A stretch of DNA of 64,000 nucleotides from Rheum nobile (lineage: Eukaryota; Streptophyta; Magnoliopsida; Caryophyllales; Polygonaceae): assembly GCA_027886185.1 (NCBI GenBank), contig WOAB01000864.1, positions 2,914,001 through 2,978,000 of the forward strand. Direction: 5' to 3'. A program made the position numbers and the translations under genes. Below are positions 32,021 through 42,356 of this stretch, piece after piece (within the stretch, counting starts at the first letter, position 1; each line of letters opens with the position of its first letter). The notes under the pieces were generated by a model, which worked only from the letters and a program-made list of their open reading frames with translations, did no database searches and was not told where the DNA came from.

Positions 32021-34851
32021 AGAAACTTAAAAACGGACGAGAAATCTTACCCGCGACGCTCGATTTGGTTCGCCTTTCGCCTTGCTTGGCTTCTAGGCTT
32101 CTAAGGGCCTTCCAAGTCTCCTTTGGCCACCGAGAACGACACCAAACGAGCCTCCAACGATCCACGAGAGCTTTTCGAGAGAGAGAGCGTTTTTCTTTGG
32201 GAGCGTTTTTGAGAGACGAGAAATGGACAGCGTAATGGCATTTTTCACACCCTTTCTAGCTTCACCCATGCCCTCTATTTATAGGCAAAGATGAGGCTTG
32301 TTGGGAGCCAAAAAGCCTTCCAATTGTGCCCTTGGGTATTAACCCATGGTTAATCCATTTGCACCTCTTGGGCAATAACCAAGTGGGTAGAGATTTGGTA
32401 TAATCTTAACTTGCGATAACAAAAGTCGTACACGAACGAGTATAGACTTCCAACAGGCCTTAACTGTATAATTCTTCACTGAGAAAAATATTACAGATAC
32501 AAAGCACATTACAGAATGTCTCCGACTTTCTGAATTAAATCCGACGTACTAAACGGGTGTTCGGGAAAATTCCAAAAATTTCCAGAATAATCCTTACAGA
32601 ATTACGGGGTATCACACACCTAAGGTGCCCACAAAGGGAGATGGTCCACTCACAAGAGCTCAAGCCAAGCGTATGCAAGAGGAGCTAGAGAACTTGGCAA
32701 GCTATCATGTCTCAAGGGAACCAACCCTAGTTGAAGACTTCACCGAGCCTATGCTAAGGACCTTAGTAACCTTTCAAGACAAGCCATCATTGCTTGAGTG
32801 AAGGCCGTGTGTACCAGCCAAGCACTTGTTTTATTTACTTCATTTTAAGTATGATTTGGACATCTTGTTTAGGCTTGTTTTAAGTGTGTTTCGGACACCT
32901 TACTTGGGCTCATTTTGAGCATGTTTTGGGCCGGCCTCTAGGAGTATTTAAGGCTGGATGTGTTGTCTTTCTCCCTAGACAATTCAGAACTTAGTTGTTG
33001 CTTTTGCATAATGAAAACGAGAGCTCTCAAGGGAGATTTCTCAAGGTGTTGATTCGATCTAGCTTGGCTGACTTGCGTGTGTCAATCTCTTCCGAGATTG
33101 GTGTTCGTAGGCTTCACGAGCCTCCTTCTTGTGCTCTTTGGATCCGTCCATTGGTGTGTAAGATTGTACAAGGCAGGATTGGTTGTGCATTTGGTTTGGT
33201 TATTGGCTTCTTCAAGGGCCAAGGGTTCTATCATTGCATCTCTCGGTTCTTCATCCTATCCTTCATTTGTTCTTTTTGTTCATCTCAGATTTCTAATCAC
33301 CATTGTTGTTCCTTCTCTTCTTCCATCGAGTCCTTGGCGTCAAGATCGGGCCACCTGCGGCTGACCCCGCATCACAAAGTATCAAAATAGCTAAACAGCT
33401 CCAAATCCATAAACTTGAAATTGAAGGTGACAACCTTTGTCTAGCCTTATTAACTCTATTAAAGACATTTGGGCTTGTCCTTGGGAAATCGAAATGGTCG
33501 TTGCTGACATTATGTTCGACCTCCATTCCTTCCAAGAAGTCCATATCAGGCACATTGTTCGGGAGGTGAATCATTCTGCTGATAGAATTGCTAAACTCAG
33601 CTTTTCACCTCATGTGATTGACATTTCTCTTAATTCAGAATTTCGTGTTCTCATCTGACATGATGCTCTAGGCAGACCTATGCGTCATCGCTAAGCTAGC
33701 CTAATTCTTTCATCATAAAAAAAAAAGAATTGTGAGAATATGTGCCAACAATAATCTATCGTCTTTTTTTAATTACGTCTTAAATTTTGTCTTCTTATAT
33801 CTATATCTATACTATTATAAAAGCCGAAACTTGATAAATGAATAATACATTATTTGCCCTCATTTTTATTTATTACAGTTTTGACCTGCCAACTTCCACA
33901 CGTCTGAAGATATCAACGTGTTTACCATCCAAGGCACCATGTGCAAACCGCCTTTATCTCACCTTCTTCTTGTTCATTTTCATTAGCCTCTCTCTTTCGT
34001 TCTCTCCTCCTGTCTGAATTGCTTTGGGGGTGTGCAAGTTGCAAATCCGATCTTGGATTCGCATGCCAGTTCAACCGGTATATAGAGCCAGATTGAGAGG
34101 ACAAAAATTAGCTAACCCTTCCAAAATTCAATTTTCGAGTAGCAACCCCGCCTTTGTTTCTTTTTCCTCCTTTCCTTGATAGAGATATTGGCCGTCATTG
34201 TCTATCTTGCTCGGTCACTCTCTTGGCTGGTTGATCACTCTCTTGGTTGCAATTGGTACTTAATCTTGCTGGGTCGCAGGTAATTATGTGTTTTCACTGA
34301 GATATAGCTGTGGTTCGTGTCATATTTTATCATTGCGATTGCGATTGTGTTTTAGTTCTTTGGTTTTCTCCGATTGAAGTCGGCATAGTCTCAATTGAGT
34401 CGGTTGACTTTAAAATTCAATATTTTTGTGTATTTTCCTCTGAATTATGTAATATTGGTTCTTCTTTGTAGTTTCTTCTGATGTTGATATTAGTGGAACA
34501 AGTGTGAGGACAACAACTTCATCAATGTTGGTCATTTTAGAAGCCATGTTGTGAACTCTTCTCCACCAAACATTTTTGCTGAAATGAAGCTCTCCTTAGG
34601 TCATCAACAGGGCGTCCTTTGGAGCAGTGAGTAAACTCATCATTCATTATCATGTAATTTGTAAATGTGTATCTAGGTAGCGCTTTCTCCATGATTCGGG
34701 AGCTCCTCACTTGCTTTGTTCTTCAATATTCAGTTAGTGCTTCTCACTCTTGCTGATTGAGAGTTATGAAATTAATATTGCATTTGCACAATAACCTTGC
34801 ATTTAAACAAGGTGGTGAAGGAAGACCATCAATTCAATGCATTCTTCGTAG

Positions 34852-34975
34852 TTTGACAAGGATGAAAGCGACTATATAACTGCAGACGAGCTTCAACAAG
34901 CATGCGAGGAATTCGATCAGAATAGAGGATGTGTGGCTTTTGATAGTGAAATATATATGTGGATAATTATGGTTA
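34852..34975 (+). pseudogene. Calcium-dependent protein kinase exon fragment (EF hand)
   Basis: FDKDESDYITADELQQACEE is read at 34,852-34,911. It matches the third EF hand of plant CDPKs, where DxDxSxYIxxDEL binds calcium; one loop Gly is now Asp. After a one-base frame change the text continues IEDVW and further degenerate EF-hand linker sequence to about 34,975. The bases just before it (TTCTTCGTAG) could be a splice acceptor. No kinase domain is present nearby, so this is a captured or remnant exon. CDPK is the best match; other CDPK-related kinases with EF hands cannot be excluded. Confidence 0.8.
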
Positions 34976-36439
34976 GTTCCAGGTATTGTTATGTTCATTA
35001 CATCTCAACCAAATAATATATATGTGGTCTCATCTCTTATTGATTTTATGAAGATATGGTGTGAGTACTACTTGAATAATGCTAAAAGATACTGCTCAAA
35101 TGTTATAGTTTGTCACTTTTAACTGAATTCGCACTTTGCAGAATTATTATAGGTTGATATCTAGAGAGCACGAACATGAAACTGAGTCCAAGAAAGAAGA
35201 ATCAACTCAATTTTGTGTGATAGTGATGTCAATCAATCTCAAGCTGATAATTACAATATCGAAAACCACAACAATTGTTATGTAACTGTTTTCAACTTTA
35301 CATGTAGTCAGATTTGGTAACAAATTATATAGTCCAACACAAATACTAATCATTAATATCTATAATTAATTCGTTGAAATGACTGTTTTTTGCATTGTAG
35401 AGTCGTTCAGTGGAAAGTAAAAAGGCCGACCATATGGCTTATGTAATCAAACAATAGTCTTTGATTTGGCCTTTTTGTATTGCAAATGATAGATGAATTT
35501 TTAAATTGCTTTCTTTTTACCCATTTAATAGAAGGTAAGCAGGCCATTGATTTGGCTTATGTAATCGAACAATAGTCTTTTGATTTGACCGATGATGGAA
35601 GGTAAATGGTTATTTTACTTTTATTTAAATAGACGTGCTTATTTATTAGATGGACATTAAATCTTTAAAAAATATACTTTATATCTTTATAAACGATAGA
35701 TAAAGAGATGGATTATTATTGTTATATATATTATATAAATAGATGTATAAGTAAATATATACTTTTGATAATAAAACAATCAGATTAGAATTGATAAATC
35801 ATAGTTAATATCAATTCAAAAAAAATTATTGTCGATTAATATGAGGATTTTGTATAATTTATCTTTAATTTTAATTGTAGCTTCATCCATTTTAAATTGA
35901 TTTAACAATAACTATAAGAACATACAATAGATTTCAATAGAATTCATCCAATAATGCAGAATTGGACCTTTCTTAGCTTTTCCATGTCATGCTCCTTTAC
36001 TTTTGCAATACAAAAATTATTTGGAACTTAAAAAACTATTATTTTATCCATTTTCTGCAAGTAAGCTGATAATGATGATCATAATGAGCCGTATTATACA
36101 TCTCTTCATACAAAGCTTTCATGACCTTTACAAGATTCAGGTCAATCTCACACCACTTCTCAATTCTGATCATGATGCTTACAAAATCGTATTTAGCCAC
36201 TAATCCGGACCTCTTTTAGTTTTTATTTATCTAGCTCATTTTTTCTTTGACTCTTTACATATATTTGGCCTTTTAGGTTAGGTTCTTCCTTTCTTGAAGA
36301 ATGTAACAATTTTTTGCTGTTTGTTTTATCATCATTTGATGATGGAGGCGTACTTTGTATCAATTTGGAGCAAGGAAGATTTTGTTAAGGCCTCAATTCT
36401 TGAACTTGCCCTTATTATCAAACACTTTATTTTTCCTCT
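34976..36439. other. AT-rich Helitron-territory DNA, no recognised gene
   Basis: I find no coding family here. GGCTTATGTAATC(A/G)AACAATA occurs at about 35,436 and 35,550 with related flanks, a local duplication about 115 bp apart. The stretch from 35,640 to 35,960 is very AT-rich. Confidence 0.5.
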
Positions 36440-36560
36440 CCTTATTATAATTGCTAAGCTTGATAAATGAACAATACATTATTTAGCCTTTGTTTTTTCT
36501 CTTTTATTACCAACTCTACCCCATTCTTATATATCATCCCTCTCCTTTCCACGTGTATAA
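36440..36560 (+). repeat. Second Helitron 5'-end-like sequence
   Basis: CTTGATAAATGAACAATACA followed by TTATTT here corresponds to CTTGATAAATGAATAATACA followed by TTATTT at 33,828-33,860. Both are preceded by an ATTATAA(A)-type motif. A similar order (CTATTCTAAAAG, AAATGAACAGTACAATT) follows the third copy at 53,287. The outermost TC is less clear here. Confidence 0.55.
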
Positions 36561-38852
36561 TTCCTCTCCAGTTGATTGACGGGTGGCCACCGCCTCACTG
36601 CCTCACCGCTTTTTCTCTTCCATCCACCGCTGTATTAGTAGGTGATCTAATCGATCATCTCTAAATTCACCTTAGACACCCTCAACATCGTCTGGGCTTC
36701 TCCGAATCTGACGCCTTTTCTTCCTCACTCAACCCATAACTTTAATTACACCAATGATCCCTAATACGATCCCATTTCTTTGTTATTCCAATTCACAAAC
36801 AACAAACGAGAAGCGCCTCGAATTGATAAATTTGTTATTTCCGTTTTGTAATATTGCAAATTCTGCAAATAGAATTTGGATTTAGGGTTCATATTTGTGT
36901 CGTAATCGTGAATTGGCAATATGGGGCTACAAGAGTCCAAATTGATCGATGATGATGATTCTATCTGAGCGAAATCGTTGAGGTCGTCGAACATTTTGTG
37001 CTCGATTTGTCTCGAGTTGTTCATCTTCAACAATGGAAGATCTTGTGCTCAGTTAACATGTGGATATGAATTCCATCTCGGTAAGTGAGAGCTTTATATG
37101 GTGTGTGATTTCTCCGGTCCATTTCAATTCAATAAAGAAGGGTGTTCATGGTGTGTGATTGTTGAAACCTTGAAGGAATATATCTGGGAGATTATGTTGT
37201 TGTTGTAGAAATTTAGATTTGATAATTCTGGTCCGACATCAGAAACTTATGTGATTGTGATAACTCTTCTCACTTTCTTGTTTTCTTCATGTTTTTTGGA
37301 CTGGGCATTCAAATAAGGAAGTAATTGACATCTCCCATGTTATCCAATTAGTGAATCACAATAATTTTTAGTGTTCTTCTATGTAGTATCTCGTAATCAA
37401 CTAAATCAAATTGAATTATAGTGGGTTGTGCAACTTGTGTTTGGCTTTGAATTGATAGCTTATCATGGAGGTTATATAATATTATAATCCCTTTTTGGCA
37501 AGGTGTTGGTGAGTTTATAAGCTTAATTGACCTGATAAGTGTGATCTATTTGAAGCTCAATCAAGATATTTTGATGTCTGCAGTCACATTTCTGTAGAAT
37601 CTGGAAAATATATTATGTGGTAACGTTAAATTTACCTTCCAAGATGATTGTGATGGATTGAAATTGTAAATTTGGATGTAACAAAAGTTAGTTTATGTGT
37701 TTAAACTAATTCTATGTTCTCTTGGCTCTTGAGAATATTTAGAAGGTGTTAGGAAATCCTATGGATAATATAGGTGTGAAGAGTTCACTTCTGGGCAATG
37801 CTCACATTAAATAAGCAATTAAGTATGAGCTACCCTATTATATAACTTATATTATATCGTCTCTTAAACCTAAATGTTTATGGGCTATATTTCATCCATG
37901 TTTAACATAAGTAAGAATTTAAAATCTTTTTCACCACTTCATGACTCCAAGCAGAGCAAAAAGTGAACAAATAATTCAAGTTAATACATCATGTTTTCAG
38001 CTACCAATTTAAAGATCTTGATGGAGATGGCAACAATGAAGGAGAAGAAACCACCTAATTCATTTTTGGTCATAAGAGAACACCCAATTCAGTTTAACCT
38101 TAACTATAAGTATATTTCTGGACCTTGTGGTGTTATTCTTTCCTTTTTACGTTGGACCAAACTTTCACTTGGAATAAAGGAAATTAAGAATCAAATTGAA
38201 CTCTAAATATTGTCCATAGTCAATGTGTATGCTTGTATGAAGTTCATTGATGATATCAAAAGAGAGCTATACCTCGATCGAGGAGTAGCTAGGCTTTGTA
38301 TATCTTCCTGAGAGATGCTCAAGCAAGCTGTGGTGATGAAGATGAAGCAACAACATGAGAAAGGAGGAAGGGAGTTTTGTTAATTTGTATTTGTATGGAG
38401 CTTGAAGGGCTACAATAGAAGGATGTAAAGCATAAATGAACAGATTACGTGTAACTAAAAACCAATCAAAATAAGATTGAAAGGTGAAGAAGGAATGAGG
38501 AGAGCTTCATACTTTCAATATTTTTTTGTATTGTTGGCTTTTAGCAAACGAGAGTCTCTTGTTCTTCCTGATTACTTGGATGATGATGACTCCACCTCAT
38601 CTATCATTATCCACATCATCATCATCTTCTTGATCTTTATCTTTATTTGGTTCTCAAAATTCATCTCCCGTTTCCAACACTTATCTTACTTGCATATTAT
38701 AAAATTATAGATTGCATAAAGATATTAAGAGGTTGGATGAGTCCCCGATTTCAAATATTTCTTGAACTACATAACTTGTTAATTAATCTAACCTCTTGCT
38801 AGCATGCATATGTATATAATACTATATTATGCAACTGTTCTATTGTGTGCAG
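36561..38852. other. Interval without recognised gene
   Basis: Near 36,600-36,760 a C/T-rich stretch resembles a plant 5' UTR, and 37,991-38,206 holds an open frame of 71 codons after a possible acceptor (TTTTCAG). Neither matches a family I recognise. Further captured fragments may be present but too degraded to name. Confidence 0.45.
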
Positions 38853-39027
38853 TTGAAGATGTGCTTGCTCATCCTTACTAAACTCGCTCATTAACATCAG
38901 TGATGAACCTGTCTTCATGACTCCCTTCAGCTTTGACTTTGAGCAACACGCTTTTTCCGAGGAGAAGAGGAGGAAACTCATCTATCGTGAAGCTCTTGCA
39001 TTCAATCCTGGGTATCAGCAAGGCTAG
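38853..39027 (+). pseudogene. MPK6-like MAP kinase, last exon fragment
   Basis: After the acceptor TTGTGTGCAG (ending 38,852) the frame reads VEDVLAHPY, a conserved kinase C-lobe motif at an intron position used in plant MAP kinases. A frame change follows, then ISDEPVFMTPFSFDFEQHAF and KLIYREALAFNPGYQQG with TAG at 39,025-39,027. The ending IYREALAFNPxYQQ is characteristic of the MPK6 group. The kinase domain proper is absent from the window. The kept acceptor and natural stop show capture or duplication of genomic, not processed, sequence. Confidence 0.85.
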
Positions 39028-40663
39028 AGCCTCTAGACGAACTGCAAGCAGAATCATGAACAAGATCTATGAACTTTACTCTCTTTTTTCACAACTAATA
39101 CTCATGTAAATATGTAATATTTCAGATTCAGATGGTGGAATAATTTAGTCCACCTTTGGCATAAGCCTGGGTCTAAAACTATTGGAATTGTTTGTTACAT
39201 CTAAATGGTAAATTATGCACATAGGCCACTAAATGATGAGATTAGTACGAAAGAGATAATTTTTCATATCATACAACTTAAAAGCGACTGTTATTATTTA
39301 TAATTTGTACATTTATATTCAAATGTCTTGATTGCCCATCATGATATTGCAGGAGAGATGCATCACAAATTGTTGATGGATGCAACTGTTATACTTGTCA
39401 GAATCATACAAAAGCATATATCCATCTTGAAATGTAAAACCTCTTAGTCTTTAGTTGCAGTGACAACTATTCCTTTGCCTTCCAACAGAAGTTCATGTCT
39501 ATCATTTTGGTTTTAAGACACAACATGGATCACTACTTAGGGTTCTTACACTGTATTAGAAAAGTTATCAATCACACCAGTATATCAAGAGTAGGCAAAA
39601 TCAACAAGCTTTGACTGTTGTGGTTGCATAGATGTTATGTTCTCCATATATATTTACTGTCAACATTCTAGAGCTCTATATTATTCTAATTTTTCTTTAT
39701 ATCTTTTGAGTTATAGAGATAGGATTTCATCTTCAAAACTATAATTTTTTGAGTTGTTGCCTTTAATATCTAATAATGTTGTATTGAGTATTTACTATCT
39801 TTGAGAATGTCACAGATCATAAGTAAAATTGACTTTGCTAAAACGATTATTATTAGAATGAAATATACAAAAGCTTGATTTAAGAAATATCAGATATTAT
39901 AATGTTTTGTCCAAGTCAATAAATTCTCGTTTGATTTGAATATATAAAAATATGTTGAATTTATTGAGTTTTGAAGGTAGAATAACTTAGGGTGTTCCGC
40001 AAAACAACATTTTTGAGGATGTAAAGGTTTTTGTATAAGATTTTTTATAAGGTGGAAGTTTTTTTTAATCTTGTAAAATCTAGTACAAAACCTATTTTGA
40101 GTGTTTTGTGATGCATAGTTTTTTAATATGTTTCAAATAAAAATTATCATAAAGGTTGTTTTTTTTATTTTTAAAATGAACAGTGGTATGAGATTTTGGA
40201 AATAAAATTATGAAAACTTTGTCAAAGCTTTAATAACCTTTCTATGAGGATGTTCTTATTTTTCATTTTTTAGCCTCCTCATAAAACCTAAACCTTCTAG
40301 AAACCTTGTAAAACCAAACACATAACAGAATAGGTTTTGAATAGTGCAACTACAAACCTCCAAAAACCTTCGCCGAACACAACCTTAGTTGATGTGTTGA
40401 TTGAGTTGTTTCAATTTTCTATAATACAGAAATAAAGTTTATAGTAAATGGACTTTAGAGAAATGACATTTAAAAAAAATTAAAGTTTAGAGACTCACAA
40501 GAAACGAGTTTTGATGGCAATTAAATTGTTTTAGTGTTTTAGGATATATACATAAAGTTCACATGAATTAGATTTAAGAGAAACAATGTTTACAGAGACT
40601 CAAGATAAAGAAGGAAACAAGAAGAGATATATTTTTGAAAAATAGATTTCTAGAAACACAAAT
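39028..40663. other. AT-rich interval containing a MITE
   Basis: I see no recognised gene. A Harbinger-like MITE lies at 39,990-40,384 (separate entry). The first part may be the 3' flank captured with the MAP kinase exon. Confidence 0.5.
39990..40384. mobile_element. Harbinger-like MITE, 395 bp
   Basis: The left end GGGTGTTCCGCAAAAC and the inverted right end GGTTGTGTTCGGCGAAGG form an imperfect terminal repeat. TTA flanks both sides (39,987-39,989 and 40,385-40,387). The 3-bp TTA duplication and GGGTGTTCGG-type ends match PIF/Harbinger MITEs. The interior has AAACCTT/AAGGTTT foldback potential and no coding. Confidence 0.6.
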
Positions 40664-41370
40664 GTAAAAGGATTAGAGGTAAAAAATACAATATTTATTT
40701 CTATAATTATTATTTAATTAATGGTATTAAAGAAAGAGATTGATTGAAAGACACATTAAAGAGAAGGGAGACTCTTAATATGCTTCTACTATAAAATAGG
40801 TATTCCTAACCCTAGCCTAATTATTCAATTCTCATTCTAAGAAACCCTAGCCTTCATCACTACGAAAGGAGATCTGACTTGAGCGTCGGAGGTGAAATGG
40901 GGGACAAAGCCCCGCCTTTGGCTTTCTTCTATGTTCACAGAGCACCAAAAAGATGATCAAAAGAAGTCCAGGAGCGTCGGAGTTGCAGATTCTTTTCGCT
41001 GTCAACAACAATTATTGTGGTACAGATTTATGCTACCACAATTGGCGCCGTCTGTGGGGAATGATGGTGTCGACATACAAATCCGATCTGATGGAAGTGG
41101 AAAGTGAGGCCGGCGAGCCCGATTCGGACCGGCTGGGGCACCAACGCGAATGGAGCGCAGTCGGAGCGCGAACGAAGCATTGACGAGGTGCGAACGGAGC
41201 ACGGCCGGTGCCCAGCAGAGCACGAACGGAGCACGACCAGAGTGCAACGGAGCGCGAACGGTGCGTGGCTGGGGCACGAGTCAGCGAACGGGCCGTGCGG
41301 TGGCTACGACCTGCCATACAAAAAGAAAGCTCAGAAAATCTCTACACCGTACGGCCTTGCGGTGGCTACG
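40664..41370 (+). mobile_element. 5' LTR and leader of a TGGCGCC-primed LTR element, truncated
   Basis: The LTR ends CTACCACA at 41,040, followed by TGGCGCCGTCTGTGGGG at 41,043, a primer-binding site. AGATCTGACTTGAGCGTCGG at 40,870-40,889 matches the family at 20,549-23,547, although the rest of the LTR has diverged. The left end (about 40,664, TGTAAAAGG) is approximate. The leader has GGAGCACGACC-type repeats and the GTGCGGTGGCTACG unit seen in the relative. It is cut at 41,371 by gypsy element C. A simple-sequence GC-rich leader explains the overlapping open frames seen here. Confidence 0.75.
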
Positions 41371-41984
41371 TGATGTGAAACAAGGAGGTTGATGGCCTTG
41401 TCTCACTTGCTTGAGCTCCGGATCGTGGCGCAAGTGGGCTTGAGCTTCTTCTCCTTGGGGCACCAACTGGTCCTTGAAGGCTCCTAGAGGATTAGTGGAG
41501 GGCGGAAGCAAGGGAGATCTTTCTTGGACAACCGAGATGGACAATGGCCAGCCGAGGGAAGCTTATGGCTAGCCGGGAGGAGCAAGGGGCCAAGAGAACC
41601 TCTAGAGAAGGTTCCTTGGCTGGCTTCTTCTTGGAACAAGATCAAGAGATTGTATTGAGTGTGAAATGCGTGAGATGTAGAGAAAGAGAGGAGATTGAGA
41701 AAAGCTTGAGTTGATAGATAAATCGGAGGCCTTAGGGAGGTATTCCTCAACCCAAGGATATAAATCCAATTCTTAAATCTTCAACTAGTTACAAACGAAC
41801 AACAAAAGGCATTTAAATACTAGGGTTGCTAGCGGGCTGAGATCCATGTGCAAATGGGTCCACACACACAAAATAGAAAGGTTCAAACATAAATAAATGA
41901 CTAAAAGGGAAAGTGGATAAAGCCTTAGGAAGGCTTGGTTAAATGCGGCCACTTGGCCGGCCATGGGGCACGCGCCTATGAGGG

Positions 41985-42354
41985 TCATGGAGCTACAGCG
42001 CGCCCGGTGCCATCTTGGTCTTCATGTGTGGACATAGTTATTAAAGTTACTAGTGGCGGGGGATTGGCAAGGCCAATGCTTGTGGTGGTCCGAGCAATGA
42101 ATGATTGAGATGCTTGAGTAATGGCTCTTGCTTGAGCCCTTGTCACCGGGATGTTACTCTTCAATGTCAACAAGTCATCCTCGTCGATGGTGGTCAAGGT
42201 AGGTTGGCGACCATCACTCTCCTCTTCTTGAGGGAGAATTGTCCTCAATTCGTCATCTTCCTCTGGGGCCACATAGGGAGAAAGATTCGCCACGTTGAAG
42301 GTGGGATGGGTGCCATAGGACTCCGGGAGCTCGATCTCATAGGCATTGTCACCA
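41985..42354 (-). pseudogene. Polyprotein tail of gypsy element C
   Basis: After a stop, the same product continues with FNVANLSPYVAPEEDDELRT, an acidic spacer and SNIPVTRAQARAITQASQS, ending at 41,985. This tail corresponds to the TRSRARKL and TRAQAKRM tails of elements A and B and probably overlaps the 3' LTR in the same way. Confidence 0.7.
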
Positions 42355-42356
42355 AA

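Larger units (their letters stand above)
29596..32616 (-). repeat. Solo LTR of 3,021 bp, minus strand
   Basis: Flanked by the perfect duplication CACCT (29,591-29,595 and 32,617-32,621). The plus strand begins TGTAACACCCCC and ends GGGGTATCACA. Read on the minus strand it has a TATA box CTATAAATAG (32,275-32,284) and then a long transcribed part. No coding domain is present. LTR identity is supported by the related sequence at 5,557, which sits next to a primer-binding site. Loss of the internal part by exchange between two LTRs is the usual origin. Plant gypsy families with LTRs this long exist, for example Tekay/Del, but I cannot assign it. Confidence 0.9.
24146..33374 (+). mobile_element. 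Ty3/gypsy element B, complete ends, defective inside
   Basis: The ends are TGATGAGG and CGCATCA, with the perfect duplication CAAAG (24,141-24,145 and 33,375-33,379). Between two 781-bp LTRs lie a primer-binding site, a leader of about 1 kb, gag, zinc knuckle, protease, reverse transcriptase and a polyprotein tail. RNase H beyond its first motif and all catalytic integrase are missing. The 3' LTR is interrupted by a solo LTR of another family. By eye the LTRs differ at about 16 of 781 positions, so the insertion is fairly young. The element is inserted in the RNase H region of a LINE. Confidence 0.95.
29568..33374 (+). repeat. 3' LTR of gypsy element B, split by a solo LTR
   Basis: The pieces are 29,568-29,595 and 32,617-33,374. 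After removing the 3,021-bp insert and one CACCT copy, the length is 781 bp, exactly that of the 5' LTR. It ends CCCCGCATCA followed by the duplicated CAAAG. The coding tail in this copy still reads through to TGA near 32,800 but is disconnected from the polyprotein. Confidence 0.95.
20235..33727 (+). mobile_element. LINE with RNase H domain, host of two LTR elements
   Basis: Three separated pieces form one LINE 3' portion: 20,235-20,548, 23,553-24,145 and 33,380-33,727. The first covers the start of zf-RVT (RLYWKPSKNGCFSTKTVFEL, with TGA at the Trp). The second covers the end of zf-RVT and the start of RNase H (CDLCSNPQEDINHFLFHCPF; KINFDGTKL). The third covers the rest of RNase H (HIVREVNHSADRIAKL) and the tail CATAAAA. 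The breaks are exactly where the elements at 20,549-23,547 and 24,146-33,374 entered, each with a 5-bp duplication. The copy is 5'-truncated; no duplication around the whole LINE was found. Confidence 0.9.

Noticed and set aside
31696..32104. Ala/Arg-rich plus-strand open frames
   Set aside because: Produced by the GGCGGTCGCCGT minisatellite in the solo LTR.
29596..32616. Possible DNA transposon with TGTAACACCCC / TGTGATACCCC inverted ends
   Set aside because: The TG..CA ends, 5-bp duplication, TATA box on the minus strand and a related copy adjoining a tRNA-Met primer site (5,541-5,560) fit an LTR better; inverted ends of LTRs are common.
41002..41544. Overlapping Arg/Ser-rich open frames on both strands
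   Set aside because: GC-rich repeats in an LTR-element leader keep several frames open by chance.
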